Shown one piece after another: positions 9,885 through 17,998 of a stretch of 64,000 nucleotides of DNA. The DNA lies in NCBI RefSeq assembly GCF_014884965.1, contig NZ_JABTBO010000002.1:58051-122050 (forward strand), in the 5' to 3' direction. Source of the DNA: Spirabiliibacterium mucosae (lineage in GTDB: Bacteria > Pseudomonadota > Gammaproteobacteria > Enterobacterales > Pasteurellaceae). Position 1 is the first letter of the stretch; each line of letters starts with the position of its first letter. The notes under the pieces are model-generated. The model saw only the letters and a list, made by a program, of their open reading frames with translations. It was not told where the DNA came from and did no database searches. The position numbers were made by a program, and so were the translations under genes.

Positions 9885-11285
9885 ATGCTAAAAATAAGCT
9901 TATCCAACGCCAACATTCGCCATGAAAGCAAGCAACTGTTTCGTATCGCAGGCCCAATTTGGATTGCCCAGCTCTCGCAAAGCACCATGGGCATGGTCGA
10001 TACCATCATGGCCGGCCGAGTGAGCGCCAACGACATGGCGGCGATTTCTATTGGAGCGTCGATTTGGCTGCCGCTACTTTTATTCGGGCAAGGGCTGCTG
10101 CTCTCGCTGCCACCGGTGATTGCCTATTTAAACGGCTCCGGCCAGCGCTCGCGTATCGCCCATCAAGTGCGCCAAGGCTTGTGGATTGCGCTGATTGTCA
10201 GCATCCCGCTCACCTGGCTGATTTTCAATAGCCATATTTTGCTGAACCTGCGCGAGATGGACTCAAGCCTGCGCGATATTTCTAACCGCTATTTGCAGGC
10301 GATTTCCGTCGGCGTGGTGGCCTATTTAGTGATGATCAACTTCCGCGGGCTCAATGACGGCATGGCCAAAACCAAGCCCGCGATGGTGATCGGCTTTATC
10401 GGGCTGTTGCTCAATGTGGTGCTCAATTATATTTTGATTTATGGCAAGCTTGGTCTGCCGGCCTTTGGTGCGGTGGGGTGCGGCATTGCCACCGCGTGCG
10501 TCAACTGGCTGATGATGCTGATGCTGATTGGCTATTGCATCAAAGCCAGCCACCTGCGCAAAGTGGCCCTCTTCCCGCGCATTTTTGAGCTGCCGAATAT
10601 TGCCACACTGCGCAAATTGCTCAACCTCGGTGTGCCAATTGCCTTAACCTTGTGTGCGGAGGTGAGCCTGTTTGCCGTGGTGGGGTTGCTGCTGGCCCCT
10701 TTGGGCGCGAACGTGGTCGCCAGCCACCAAATCACACTCAATACCAGCTCATTTTTTTATATGATGCCGCTGTCAATTTCGATGGCCACCACCATTTTGG
10801 TCGGCCAACGTTTGGGTGAAAAAAATCTCGACGGCGCCAAGCTCGTCAGTTATCTCGCCATCGCCCTTGGCCTGTTGGTCGCCAGCGCCACGGCGATCAT
10901 CACCCTGGCGTTTCGCACTCAAATCGCGCAAATTTTTGTGCACAACCCGCAGGTGATTGAGATGGCCTCGTTCCTGCTGCTCTTCGCCGCCGCCTATCAG
11001 TTGCCCGACTCGGTGCAAGCCATTGCCGGCGGTGCGCTGCGCGCTTATAAAGACACCAAAGCGGTGCTGATTATTTCACTGTTTAGCTACTGGGTGGTGG
11101 GCATGCCGGTGGGGTACATCACGGCGTTGACGGATTGGGGCTTCCCGCCGCTCGGCGCAGAGGGCTTTTGGGTCGGCTTTGTGCTGTGCTTAACGCTGGC
11201 CGCCGCGCTCTTGCTGCTGCGCATGCGCAAAATTCAAGCTATCCCACAAGCGCAACTGCTTGCTTATTTAGAGAAAATCAAATAA
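9885..11285 (+). CDS. norM: MATE-family multidrug efflux transporter, NorM/HmrM-like
   Basis: An inner-membrane cation/drug antiporter of 466 residues with twelve predicted membrane helices in two pseudo-symmetric bundles. Hallmarks are MGMVDTIMAGRVSANDMAA in helix 1-2, GLNDGMAKTKP, LNYILIYG and GGALRAYKDTK. The ATG at 9885 gives an N-terminus of normal length but has no clear ribosome site; a GTG at 9870 is in frame. A short 22-codon frame with a good GGAG site begins at 9857 and overlaps the start (reported separately). The substrate is not predictable, though NorM proteins expel fluoroquinolones and cationic dyes. Confidence 0.93.
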   Translation: MLKISLSNANIRHESKQLFRIAGPIWIAQLSQSTMGMVDTIMAGRVSANDMAAISIGASIWLPLLLFGQGLLLSLPPVIAYLNGSGQRSRIAHQVRQGLWIALIVSIPLTWLIFNSHILLNLREMDSSLRDISNRYLQAISVGVVAYLVMINFRGLNDGMAKTKPAMVIGFIGLLLNVVLNYILIYGKLGLPAFGAVGCGIATACVNWLMMLMLIGYCIKASHLRKVALFPRIFELPNIATLRKLLNLGVPIALTLCAEVSLFAVVGLLLAPLGANVVASHQITLNTSSFFYMMPLSISMATTILVGQRLGEKNLDGAKLVSYLAIALGLLVASATAIITLAFRTQIAQIFVHNPQVIEMASFLLLFAAAYQLPDSVQAIAGGALRAYKDTKAVLIISLFSYWVVGMPVGYITALTDWGFPPLGAEGFWVGFVLCLTLAAALLLLRMRKIQAIPQAQLLAYLEKIK

Positions 11286-11286
11286 C

Positions 11287-11323
11287 AAAAAGTGCGGTTG
11301 GCTAGGCTGCAAACCGCACTTTT
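11287..11323. terminator. Bidirectional terminator from inverted uptake signals, norM/fdx
   Basis: AAAAGTGCGGTT and AACCGCACTTTT pair across a 13-base loop between the convergent ends of norM and fdx. The flanking A and T runs allow it to work on both strands. A third uptake signal core follows just before the fdx stop. Confidence 0.8.
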
Positions 11324-11338
11324 ATCACCGCACTTTAA

Positions 11339-11677
11339 TTAATGCTCTTCGCGCGCGTGGTTGACGGTGTAGCGTGGAATATCGATGACTAAATCTTCAT
11401 CGCCCACAATCGCCTGACAGCTCAAGCGGCTGTCCATCTCCAAGCCCCAAGCTTTGTCGAGCATATCTTCTTCAAGATCCGATGTTTCGTTGAGCGAGTC
11501 AAACCCCTCACGCACCACCACGTGGCAAGTGGTGCAGGCGCAGGATTTTTCACAGGCGTGTTCGATCTCGATCCCCGCGTTCAAAGCCGCGTCTAAAATG
11601 CTTTCCCCTTTTTCGGCTTCCACCACCATGCCTTCAGGGCAAAGGGTTTCGTTTGGGAGAAAAATTAATTTTGGCAT
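11339..11677 (-). CDS. fdx: ISC-type [2Fe-2S] ferredoxin
   Basis: A 112-residue adrenodoxin-type ferredoxin that supplies electrons during Fe-S cluster assembly on IscU. Cysteine ligands are visible in CEKSCACTTC (near residues 42-51) and in the distal SCQAIVGDEDL segment (near residue 88). It is the last gene of the isc operon, 9 bases after hscA, with AAGGA upstream of its ATG. No iscX gene follows: the next gene is norM on the other strand. Confidence 0.95.
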   Translation of the reverse strand: MPKLIFLPNETLCPEGMVVEAEKGESILDAALNAGIEIEHACEKSCACTTCHVVVREGFDSLNETSDLEEDMLDKAWGLEMDSRLSCQAIVGDEDLVIDIPRYTVNHAREEH

Positions 11678-11686
11678 AGCTTGTCC

Positions 11687-13546
11687 TTATTCTTGTTCTA
11701 TGTCGCTCACTTTTTGCCCTTGCAGCACTTGACGCACGGAGTTGTCCATGCGTCTGGCGGCAAAGTCTTGCGTGAGTTTGTCTAATTGGTTGATCTCGCG
11801 CTTGATCTGCTCGGCATCGTCACCGCGGCAGGCCTGCTCAAGGCTGTCAATGCCTTGCATGATGGCGTCAAATTCACTGTCGCTGAGCAAAGTGCGGTCA
11901 AGCTTGAGTGCCTCGCGCACGCTTTCCATCACGCGCGCACCCTCAACTCGTTGTTCGTTAAGGCGGCGAGCGTCGCGGTCGTCGGCGGCGTGCTCAATCG
12001 AGTCGTGGATCATGCTGCGAATTTGCTCTTCATCCAGCCCGTAAGACGGCTTGACTTGCACCGCGGCTTGCACCTGGGTGGATTTTTCCATCGCGGTGAC
12101 GTTCAAAAGCCCATCTGCATCGATTTGAAAGGTCACGCGGATATGCGCTGCACCTGCCACCATAGGCGGGATGCCACGCAGTGTGAAGCGCGCCAGCGAG
12201 CGGCAATCTTGCACCATTTCACGCTCACCTTGCAGCACATGGATAGACATCGCCGTTTGGCCGTCTTTGAAGGTGGTGAATTCTTGCGCGCGCGCCGTTG
12301 GGATGGTGGTGTTGCGCGGCACGATTTTTTCCACCATGCCGCCCATGATCTCAATCCCCAACGACAGCGGGGTGACATCCAGCAGCAGCATGTCGCTGTC
12401 GGCTTTGTTGCCAACTAAAATATCAGCCTGAACCGCCGCCCCGAGCGCAACCACTTTATCCGGGTCAATGCTCACCAGTGGCTCACGTTTGAAGAATGCA
12501 CCCACTTCGCTTCTCACCAGCGGCACGCGGGTGGAGCCGCCCACCATCACCACTTCCAGCACCTCTTCAGCACGCACGCCCGCGTCTTTCAGCGCGCGGC
12601 GGCAAGCCATGATGGCACGTTTGACTAAGGGGCTGATGAGATGATCAAATTGCGCGCGGGTCAGCTCACCTGCCCAGTCCATAAACCGCACTTGGGTGCT
12701 TTCTTGCTCGCTGAGGGCAATTTTGGCGCGAATGGCGCTTTCAATCAGTTCTCGGCGCTCCGCGCTGTTTTGTGGCGTGTGCTGTGATTGCGTGATGATC
12801 CAATCGGCCACGAGGTGGTCAAAATCATCGCCGCCCAGTGCGGTGTCGCCGCCAGTGGCCAACACTTCAAACACGCCTTTAGACAGGCGCAAAATCGAAA
12901 TATCAAAGGTGCCACCGCCAAGGTCAAACACCGCGATCACGCCCTCTTGGCCAGAATCCAAGCCGTAGGCAATGGCTGCCGCCGTCGGCTCATTGAGCAG
13001 ACGCAGCACGTTGAGGCCGGCAATGCGCGCGGCATCTTTGGTGGCTTGGCGCTGGGCATCATCAAAATAGGCCGGCACGGTAATCACCACCCCTTCCAAC
13101 TCGCCGCCTAGGCGCGCATTGGCCAGCGCATTCACACGTTTTAAAATATCGGCGGAGATTTGCACGGGGCTTAAATCCCCCAATGCGGTTTGGATCAGCG
13201 GCAAGCCGTTGTCGCTTTCAACAAAGGCGTAAGGCAAATTCGGGTAACGGGTGTGGATGTCGGCCAGGCTGCGGCCGATTAAGCGTTTGACCGAAATCAC
13301 GGTGTGGCTGGCGTCATCAATAGCGTTAGCCAGCGCTGCGCGGCCGACTTGCACTTGGCCCGCTTGGCCGTAATGCACCACAGAAGGGATCAGCGCCACG
13401 TCCTCTTCATCAAGCAAAATCTCGCTTTGGCCGTTGCGCACCGAGGCCACCAAGGTGTTGGTGGTGCCAAGGTCAATCCCGACGGCAAGGCGATGTTGAT
13501 GGGGGGCTGCACTTTGCCCAGGTTCTGCGATTTGCAATAAAGCCAT
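11687..13546 (-). CDS. hscA: Fe-S cluster assembly chaperone HscA (Hsp70 type)
   Basis: A specialised DnaK-like ATPase of 619 residues that, with HscB, releases Fe-S clusters from IscU to acceptor proteins. The nucleotide-binding domain shows [12 protein letters not shown] at the N-terminus, a phosphate-2 motif [12 protein letters not shown], and [10 protein letters not shown]. The substrate-binding domain follows the linker [10 protein letters not shown]. The start at 13546 ([12 protein letters not shown]) is preferred over 13555 because the family begins this way. It is followed 9 bases later by fdx. Confidence 0.96.
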   Translation of the reverse strand: MALLQIAEPGQSAAPHQHRLAVGIDLGTTNTLVASVRNGQSEILLDEEDVALIPSVVHYGQAGQVQVGRAALANAIDDASHTVISVKRLIGRSLADIHTRYPNLPYAFVESDNGLPLIQTALGDLSPVQISADILKRVNALANARLGGELEGVVITVPAYFDDAQRQATKDAARIAGLNVLRLLNEPTAAAIAYGLDSGQEGVIAVFDLGGGTFDISILRLSKGVFEVLATGGDTALGGDDFDHLVADWIITQSQHTPQNSAERRELIESAIRAKIALSEQESTQVRFMDWAGELTRAQFDHLISPLVKRAIMACRRALKDAGVRAEEVLEVVMVGGSTRVPLVRSEVGAFFKREPLVSIDPDKVVALGAAVQADILVGNKADSDMLLLDVTPLSLGIEIMGGMVEKIVPRNTTIPTARAQEFTTFKDGQTAMSIHVLQGEREMVQDCRSLARFTLRGIPPMVAGAAHIRVTFQIDADGLLNVTAMEKSTQVQAAVQVKPSYGLDEEQIRSMIHDSIEHAADDRDARRLNEQRVEGARVMESVREALKLDRTLLSDSEFDAIMQGIDSLEQACRGDDAEQIKREINQLDKLTQDFAARRMDNSVRQVLQGQKVSDIEQE

Positions 13547-13585
13547 GTTGGTCACTCAAAATAAAGCGCCTGCTAGGCAGGCTGA

Positions 13586-14101
13586 TTAATCATAAAACTG
13601 CTCTTCCAACGCGTCCACATCACGCTGGAATTTTTCAATGAATTTCAATCGGTTGAGAAAGCGCTTGGCCTCACTCCAGTGGCGGTTGTCAACCGCACTT
13701 TCAAGCTCACGCATCGCATCGGTATAGATTTTGTCGTTTTCATCGCGCAATGCGCAAAGTGCGGTTTCATCGCGGCTTTGCTCAACCTCGGCAAGTTGTT
13801 CACGCAGGCTTAATTGCGAGAGCAAAAAGTCACTGTCGTGCACCGTTTGCTCACCGTCCCAGGCATCACCGCCCGCCCATTGCAGCAGCGCTTGTGCCCG
13901 CAACAATGGGTTTTTCAAGGTGTGATAGGCCTCGTTGATGTCTGCTGTGCGTTGCACCGCGTTGAGTTGCTCAGCTTTCGAGGCGGTTGCGAAATTATCA
14001 GGGTGGTGCGCTTTTTGCAACTGCAAATAGCGCGCATTGAGCGCGCTTAGGTCAAGTTTGAACGCCAGTGGCAAATCAAATAATTCAAACGGATTTTGCA
14101 T
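13586..14101 (-). CDS. hscB: Fe-S cluster assembly co-chaperone HscB (J domain)
   Basis: A 171-residue DnaJ-type partner that delivers IscU to HscA and stimulates its ATPase. The J domain carries the essential HPD triad in KAHHPDNF (about residue 36), and a C-terminal three-helix bundle binds IscU. Two adjacent ATG codons (14104 and 14101) are possible; homologs begin MQNP, favouring 14101. The start overlaps the iscA stop (TAATGATG on the minus strand), consistent with translational coupling. Confidence 0.95.
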   Translation of the reverse strand: MQNPFELFDLPLAFKLDLSALNARYLQLQKAHHPDNFATASKAEQLNAVQRTADINEAYHTLKNPLLRAQALLQWAGGDAWDGEQTVHDSDFLLSQLSLREQLAEVEQSRDETALCALRDENDKIYTDAMRELESAVDNRHWSEAKRFLNRLKFIEKFQRDVDALEEQFYD

Positions 14102-14103
14102 CA

Positions 14104-14427
14104 TTACACCGTAAAACTCTCACCACAGCCGCATTCGTCTTTCACGTTCGGGTTGTGGAATTTAAAGCCCTCGTTTAAGCCCTCTTTGACAAAATCGAGC
14201 TGCGTGCCGTCAAGATAAACCAAGCTTTTGCGATCGATTATGATCTTCACGCCATGTTGCTCAAACACTTCATCGTCTTCATTGAGCTCATCGACAAATT
14301 CTAACACATAAGCCAAGCCTGAGCAGCCCGAAGTTTTCACCCCCAGGCGCAGGCCAATGCCTTTGCCGCGATTGGTTAAAAAAGTGCGTACGCGATTTGC
14401 CGCACTTTCAGAAAGCGTCACGCTCAT
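14104..14427 (-). CDS. iscA: A-type Fe-S carrier protein IscA
   Basis: A 107-residue A-type carrier that accepts and transfers Fe-S clusters. The three conserved cysteines are visible: one in [10 protein letters not shown] (about residue 35) and two in the C-terminal ECGCGESF. The start at 14427 ([13 protein letters not shown]) has AAGGA upstream; an in-frame extension to 14502 has no homology and overlaps iscU. An uptake signal lies between iscU and this gene. Confidence 0.95.
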   Translation of the reverse strand: MSVTLSESAANRVRTFLTNRGKGIGLRLGVKTSGCSGLAYVLEFVDELNEDDEVFEQHGVKIIIDRKSLVYLDGTQLDFVKEGLNEGFKFHNPNVKDECGCGESFTV

Positions 14428-14452
14428 ACATCGTCCTTGGTTGACCGCACTT

Positions 14453-14836
14453 TTATTTGTTGTTTTTGGATTTGTAATCCGCAATTGCTGCTTTGATGGC
14501 ATCTTCTGCCAAAATGGAGCAGTGCACCTTCACCGGTGGCAGTTCAAGCTCCTCGGCGATTTGGCTGTTTTTAATCGCGCCTGCTTCGTCCAACGATTTA
14601 CCTTTGACCCATTCGGTGATAAGCGAGCTGGAGGCAATCGCCGAGCCGCAGCCGTAGGTTTTAAAGCGTGCGTCTTCAATAATGCCGTCATCGCTGACTT
14701 TGATTTGCAGCTGCATCACATCACCACACGCCGGCGCGCCGACCATGCCTGAGCCAACGTTTTGTTCTTTTTTGTCAAATGAGCCCACGTTGCGTGGATT
14801 TTCGTAGTGATCAATCACTTTTTCGCTATACGCCAT
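14453..14836 (-). CDS. iscU: Fe-S cluster scaffold protein IscU
   Basis: A 127-residue scaffold on which IscS-derived sulfur and iron are assembled into [2Fe-2S] clusters. Cluster-ligand cysteines appear in [19 protein letters not shown] and HCSILAEDA. The LPPVK motif recognised by the HscA chaperone is present just before HCSI. It lies 16 bases downstream of iscS in the operon. Confidence 0.97.
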   Translation of the reverse strand: MAYSEKVIDHYENPRNVGSFDKKEQNVGSGMVGAPACGDVMQLQIKVSDDGIIEDARFKTYGCGSAIASSSLITEWVKGKSLDEAGAIKNSQIAEELELPPVKVHCSILAEDAIKAAIADYKSKNNK

Positions 14837-14852
14837 AATAATCTCCCGTTAA

Positions 14853-16067
14853 TTAGTGTGCTGTCCATTGCACCGTGCTTAAATCGATCCCTTCTTTAAA
14901 CATATCCCAAAGCGGGGAGAGATCGCGTAATTTTTGAACCGCTCTTTTCACCAATTCAATGGTATAGTCAATGTCTTCCTCGGTGGTGTAACGCCCGAGT
15001 GAAAAGCGAATGGAGCTGTGCGCCAGTTCATCGTTGAGCCCCAATGCGCGCAGCACATAAGACGGCTCAAGGCTGGCTGAGGTACACGCTGAGCCGGAGG
15101 ACACAGCAATGTCGCTTAACGCCATCATTAACGATTCGCCTTCAACATAGTTAAAGCTGATGTTGAGGTTGTTCGCCACGCGGTGCGTCATCGAGCCGTT
15201 GACGTGGGTTTCTTCAATTTCTTTCAAGGCGTTGTAGAGGCGATCACGCAGCGCTTTGATGCGTGGGATTTCGGTTGCCATTTCTTCTTTGCAGATGCGA
15301 TAGGCTTCACCCATGCCGACAATTTGGTGCACCGGCAATGTGCCTGAACGCATGCCACGCTCATGGCCACCACCGTGGATGATTGCTTCTAAGCGCACGC
15401 GTGGTTTGCGGCGCACAAACAAACCACCAATGCCTTTTGGCCCGTAGAGTTTGTGAGCTGAAAACGACATCAAATCCACAGGCAACTCCGCCAAGTTGAT
15501 GTCAATTTTGCCCACACTTTGGGTGGCATCCACGTGGAAGATAATTTTTTTCGAGCGGCACAGCTGGCCAATTTTTTCAATGTCTTGCACCACGCCGATT
15601 TCGTTGTTGACGTGCATAATGGAAACCAAAATGGTGTCATCACGCATCGCCGCTTCTAATTTGGCTAAATCCACCAAGCCATCACTTTCAGGCTCAAGAT
15701 AAGTCACCTCAAAGCCTTCACGCTCAAGCTGGCGGCAGGTGTCAAGCACCGCTTTGTGCTCGGTTTTGCACGTGATGATGTGTTTGCCTTTGGTTTGGTA
15801 AAAATGCGCCGCACCTTTAATCGCGAGGTTGTCTGACTCGGTCGCACCTGAGGTGAAAACAATCTCGCGCGAATCCGCGCCAATTAAATCTGCCACTTGA
15901 TTGCGGGCGATATCCACCGCCTCTTCAGCCTGCCAGCCGAAGCGGTGTGAGCGTGAGGCTGGGTTGCCAAACACGCCGTCAAAGGTCATGTATTCCATCA
16001 TTTTTTTGGCAACGCGCTCGTCCATTGGGCAAGTGGCTGCGTAGTCAAGATAAATTGGTAATTTCAT
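14853..16067 (-). CDS. iscS: Cysteine desulfurase IscS
   Basis: A PLP-dependent enzyme of 404 residues that removes sulfur from cysteine for Fe-S clusters and tRNA thiolation. The PLP lysine lies in [12 protein letters not shown] (near residue 206) and the catalytic cysteine in [14 protein letters not shown] (near residue 328). The start at 16067 is supported by GAGGAG upstream; the GTG at 16073 would add only two residues. The ribosome binding site contains GGAGTGA, which is complementary to the 5' end of the predicted small RNA near 38.3 kb. Confidence 0.97.
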   Translation of the reverse strand: MKLPIYLDYAATCPMDERVAKKMMEYMTFDGVFGNPASRSHRFGWQAEEAVDIARNQVADLIGADSREIVFTSGATESDNLAIKGAAHFYQTKGKHIITCKTEHKAVLDTCRQLEREGFEVTYLEPESDGLVDLAKLEAAMRDDTILVSIMHVNNEIGVVQDIEKIGQLCRSKKIIFHVDATQSVGKIDINLAELPVDLMSFSAHKLYGPKGIGGLFVRRKPRVRLEAIIHGGGHERGMRSGTLPVHQIVGMGEAYRICKEEMATEIPRIKALRDRLYNALKEIEETHVNGSMTHRVANNLNISFNYVEGESLMMALSDIAVSSGSACTSASLEPSYVLRALGLNDELAHSSIRFSLGRYTTEEDIDYTIELVKRAVQKLRDLSPLWDMFKEGIDLSTVQWTAH

Positions 16068-16097
16068 TGTCACTCCTCAAATAAGCCGACCGCACTT

Positions 16098-16574
16098 TTA
16101 CAGGCGCGTTTCGACTTCAAAACTGTGATGATGCTTATGTTGTTTTAATGCGTTGCGTTGATTTTCTTTGTTGACCAAATCACCGATCGTGATGCCGTTT
16201 AAAAAGGTTTCAATCTCATCACTAAGCTGCTCCCACAGCGAGTGAGTCAAGCAGCGCACGCCGCCTTGGCAGTTGCTTTTGCCTTGGCATTTGGTGGCGG
16301 TAATATTCTCGTTCACCGCGGCGATAATCATGCCAATGGAGATTTGATCAACCGACAACCCGAGTAAATAGCCACCACCGGGCCCACGCACGCTTCTCAC
16401 CAAGCCACGACGGCGCAATTTGGCAAACAATTGCTCAAGGTATGAAAGCGAAATTTGCTGGCGGTCTGAAATGTCGGCTAAGGTGATAGGCGTTTCATTC
16501 TCATCGGCTTGAGAATTAAGCGCAATGTCGAGCATTGCGGTCACTGCATAGCGCCCTTTTGAGGTTAATTTCAT
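16098..16574 (-). CDS. iscR: Fe-S cluster regulator IscR (Rrf2 family)
   Basis: A 158-residue winged-helix transcription factor that holds a [2Fe-2S] cluster and represses the isc operon when clusters are plentiful. The three cluster cysteines are visible in [13 protein letters not shown] (near residues 94-106), followed by the ligand histidine in LTHSLW. The helix-turn-helix is in [21 protein letters not shown]. It is the first gene of the operon; two IscR boxes lie just upstream of it. Confidence 0.96.
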   Translation of the reverse strand: MKLTSKGRYAVTAMLDIALNSQADENETPITLADISDRQQISLSYLEQLFAKLRRRGLVRSVRGPGGGYLLGLSVDQISIGMIIAAVNENITATKCQGKSNCQGGVRCLTHSLWEQLSDEIETFLNGITIGDLVNKENQRNALKQHKHHHSFEVETRL

Positions 16575-16612
16575 AGTTCACTCCAGGTTGAATCAATGGA
16601 GTAAATTTTTTC

Positions 16613-16637
16613 ATACCTTACTAATTTAGTCAACTTT
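16613..16637 (-). promoter_or_regulatory. IscR type 1 binding site, proximal
   Basis: Read on the minus strand, this 25-base segment contains AGTTGACTAAATTAGTAAGG and matches the type 1 IscR consensus as I recall it at about 23 of 25 positions. It sits about 40-60 bases upstream of the iscR start codon, where autorepression by holo-IscR is expected. Confidence 0.75.
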
Positions 16638-16662
16638 AAACTTGACTATTTTTGTAAGTTTT
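16638..16662 (-). promoter_or_regulatory. IscR type 1 binding site, distal
   Basis: This segment abuts the proximal site and includes AATAGTCAAGTTT on the minus strand, matching the type 1 consensus less well (about 19 of 25). Together the two sites include a near-perfect palindrome at 16628-16647. Tandem type 1 sites are also found at the E. coli iscR promoter. Confidence 0.55.
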
Positions 16663-16683
16663 GAGCGATTGTGCTGATAGTGA

Positions 16684-17408
16684 TTACTTTATGCGCTTAT
16701 CGACCGCACTTAGGATGCCCTGCAAGATGTTGACTTCGTTTTTTTCCAACCGCGCGCGGTTATACAGCCGGCGCAACTTTTCCATCACCGCGTCATTTTG
16801 GATAAACCCCAAAGTGCGGTATGTCTGCTCGCTGTGGGAGAGCAAATGCTCAACCTCGCTGACGCTAGCATAGCCTGCGCTGGTCAGCCGTGTTTTCACC
16901 GCCGTGTGGCTGGCCTCAAGGTAGGCCATGCGCAGTTCATAACAGACCAACTGCACCGCCATCGCCAAATTCAGCGAGGCGTATTCAGGATTAGCCGGCA
17001 CATTGATGTGGTAATGGCATTGCAGCAGCTCGTCGTTGGTCAGCCCCACCCGCTCACGTCCAAAGACGATAGCAACCGCACTTTGGCTGTTTTGCATCAA
17101 TTCCTCAATTGCCAGGCTGGCGCCCGCGCGCGGGTTGACCAGCGTGCTTTGCAAGTGGCGCAAGCGTGCACTGGTGCCCATCACCAACGTGCAATCACCA
17201 ATCGCCTCGGCAAAACTGGGCACAATCTCGGCGCGCTCCAGCAAATCTTTGGCGCCGGCGGCGAGAGCAAAGGCTTGCTCGTCGAGCATGCAGCTGGGGT
17301 TGACAATCACCAACTGCGCCAGCCCCATGGTTTTCATCGCGCGCGCCACCGAGCCCACATTGCCACTGTGGAGGGTTCAACCAAGACAATTCGAATGTTG
17401 TTTAACAT
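16684..17408 (-). pseudogene. trmJ: tRNA 2'-O-methyltransferase TrmJ, interrupted by one missing base
   Basis: A SPOUT-class enzyme that methylates position 32 of several tRNAs. From the ATG at 17408 the frame reads MLNNIRIVLVEPS and should continue HSGNVGSVARAMKTMG, but one C is missing in the CCC/TCC stretch around 17370, shifting the frame. The rest is perfect for the family: the SAM knot contains VFGRERVGLTNDEL and NPEYASLNLAMAVQ. The repaired product would be about 241 residues. All other parts are intact, so a base-call gap is more likely than gene loss. It is a single gene upstream-divergent to none of its neighbours and next to iscR on the same strand. Confidence 0.85.
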
Positions 17409-17578
17409 AACTTTTCCCAATTCAAGAAGGGCAATTGTACTCCCTGCACAAGCTCGGGGCAATCGCTGGCGACGTTTTTGCGTGCGGTGGGTGAATTTTT
17501 GCGCCTAACGCGTGAATGGATTGTGTTGTGTCAAGCACAGTGATAATCTAGAGTTATTATAAACCTTAAGGAGCTGTT

Positions 17579-17956
17579 ATGAAAAAATTTGCACTTTTCG
17601 GCCTTTGCTGCCTTGCCCTGCCAGCGTGGGCGGGCAATTGGCACTACGTGGCAGACACTGTGACACGGGATAAAATCTACATCAATATGGAGCGCAGTAA
17701 GGTGCTCACCGATCGCGTGTGGGTGAAAGTCAACTTCAGAAAACCGCGCAATGATCTTGGCGATCAAAAAGGCATCACCCATTTGTTAATGGAGTACCAA
17801 TATTCCTGCGAAAAATGGACCATCGCCAACCGACAAACCTTAATTTATGGCAAGCATAACAAAAAAATTGGCCAAGAAAATAACAAAAAACCGCAGGCCC
17901 AGCCCGTGCCCGACACCGCCAAAGACGGCATTTTAAAAACCATCTGCCGTAAATAA
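17579..17956 (+). CDS. Secreted surface-adhesin-E-like protein
   Basis: A 125-residue protein with a clear signal peptide, likely cut after PAWA (residue 18). The mature part has two cysteines (in YQYSCEKW and in the C-terminal TICRK) that could form a disulfide. It contains a beta-rich pattern with a conserved-type SVDTAKDG-like turn near the end (PDTAKDGILKTIC). This arrangement resembles the surface-adhesin protein E domain of Haemophilus, which binds host proteins, but similarity is weak and the role is inferred. AAGGAG precedes the ATG and a strong terminator follows. Confidence 0.6.
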   Translation: MKKFALFGLCCLALPAWAGNWHYVADTVTRDKIYINMERSKVLTDRVWVKVNFRKPRNDLGDQKGITHLLMEYQYSCEKWTIANRQTLIYGKHNKKIGQENNKKPQAQPVPDTAKDGILKTICRK

Positions 17957-17970
17957 AAGTGCGGTCAACA

Positions 17971-17998
17971 AACCCGAGCTGAGCTCGGGTTTTTTATT
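17971..17998 (+). terminator. Intrinsic terminator after the adhesin-E-like gene
   Basis: AACCCGAGCT and AGCTCGGGTT form a 10-bp GC-rich stem around a tiny loop, followed by TTTTTT on the plus strand. It also covers the end of copA, which converges from the other side. Confidence 0.85.

Noticed and set aside
16798..17508. 236-codon plus-strand frame opposite trmJ.
   Set aside because: No family signature, and trmJ is unmistakable on the other strand.
17541..17560. Possible Fur-like box before the adhesin-E-like gene (GATAAT and ATTATA half sites).
   Set aside because: The halves do not form a proper 7-1-7 palindrome; many mismatches compared with the site at 38260.
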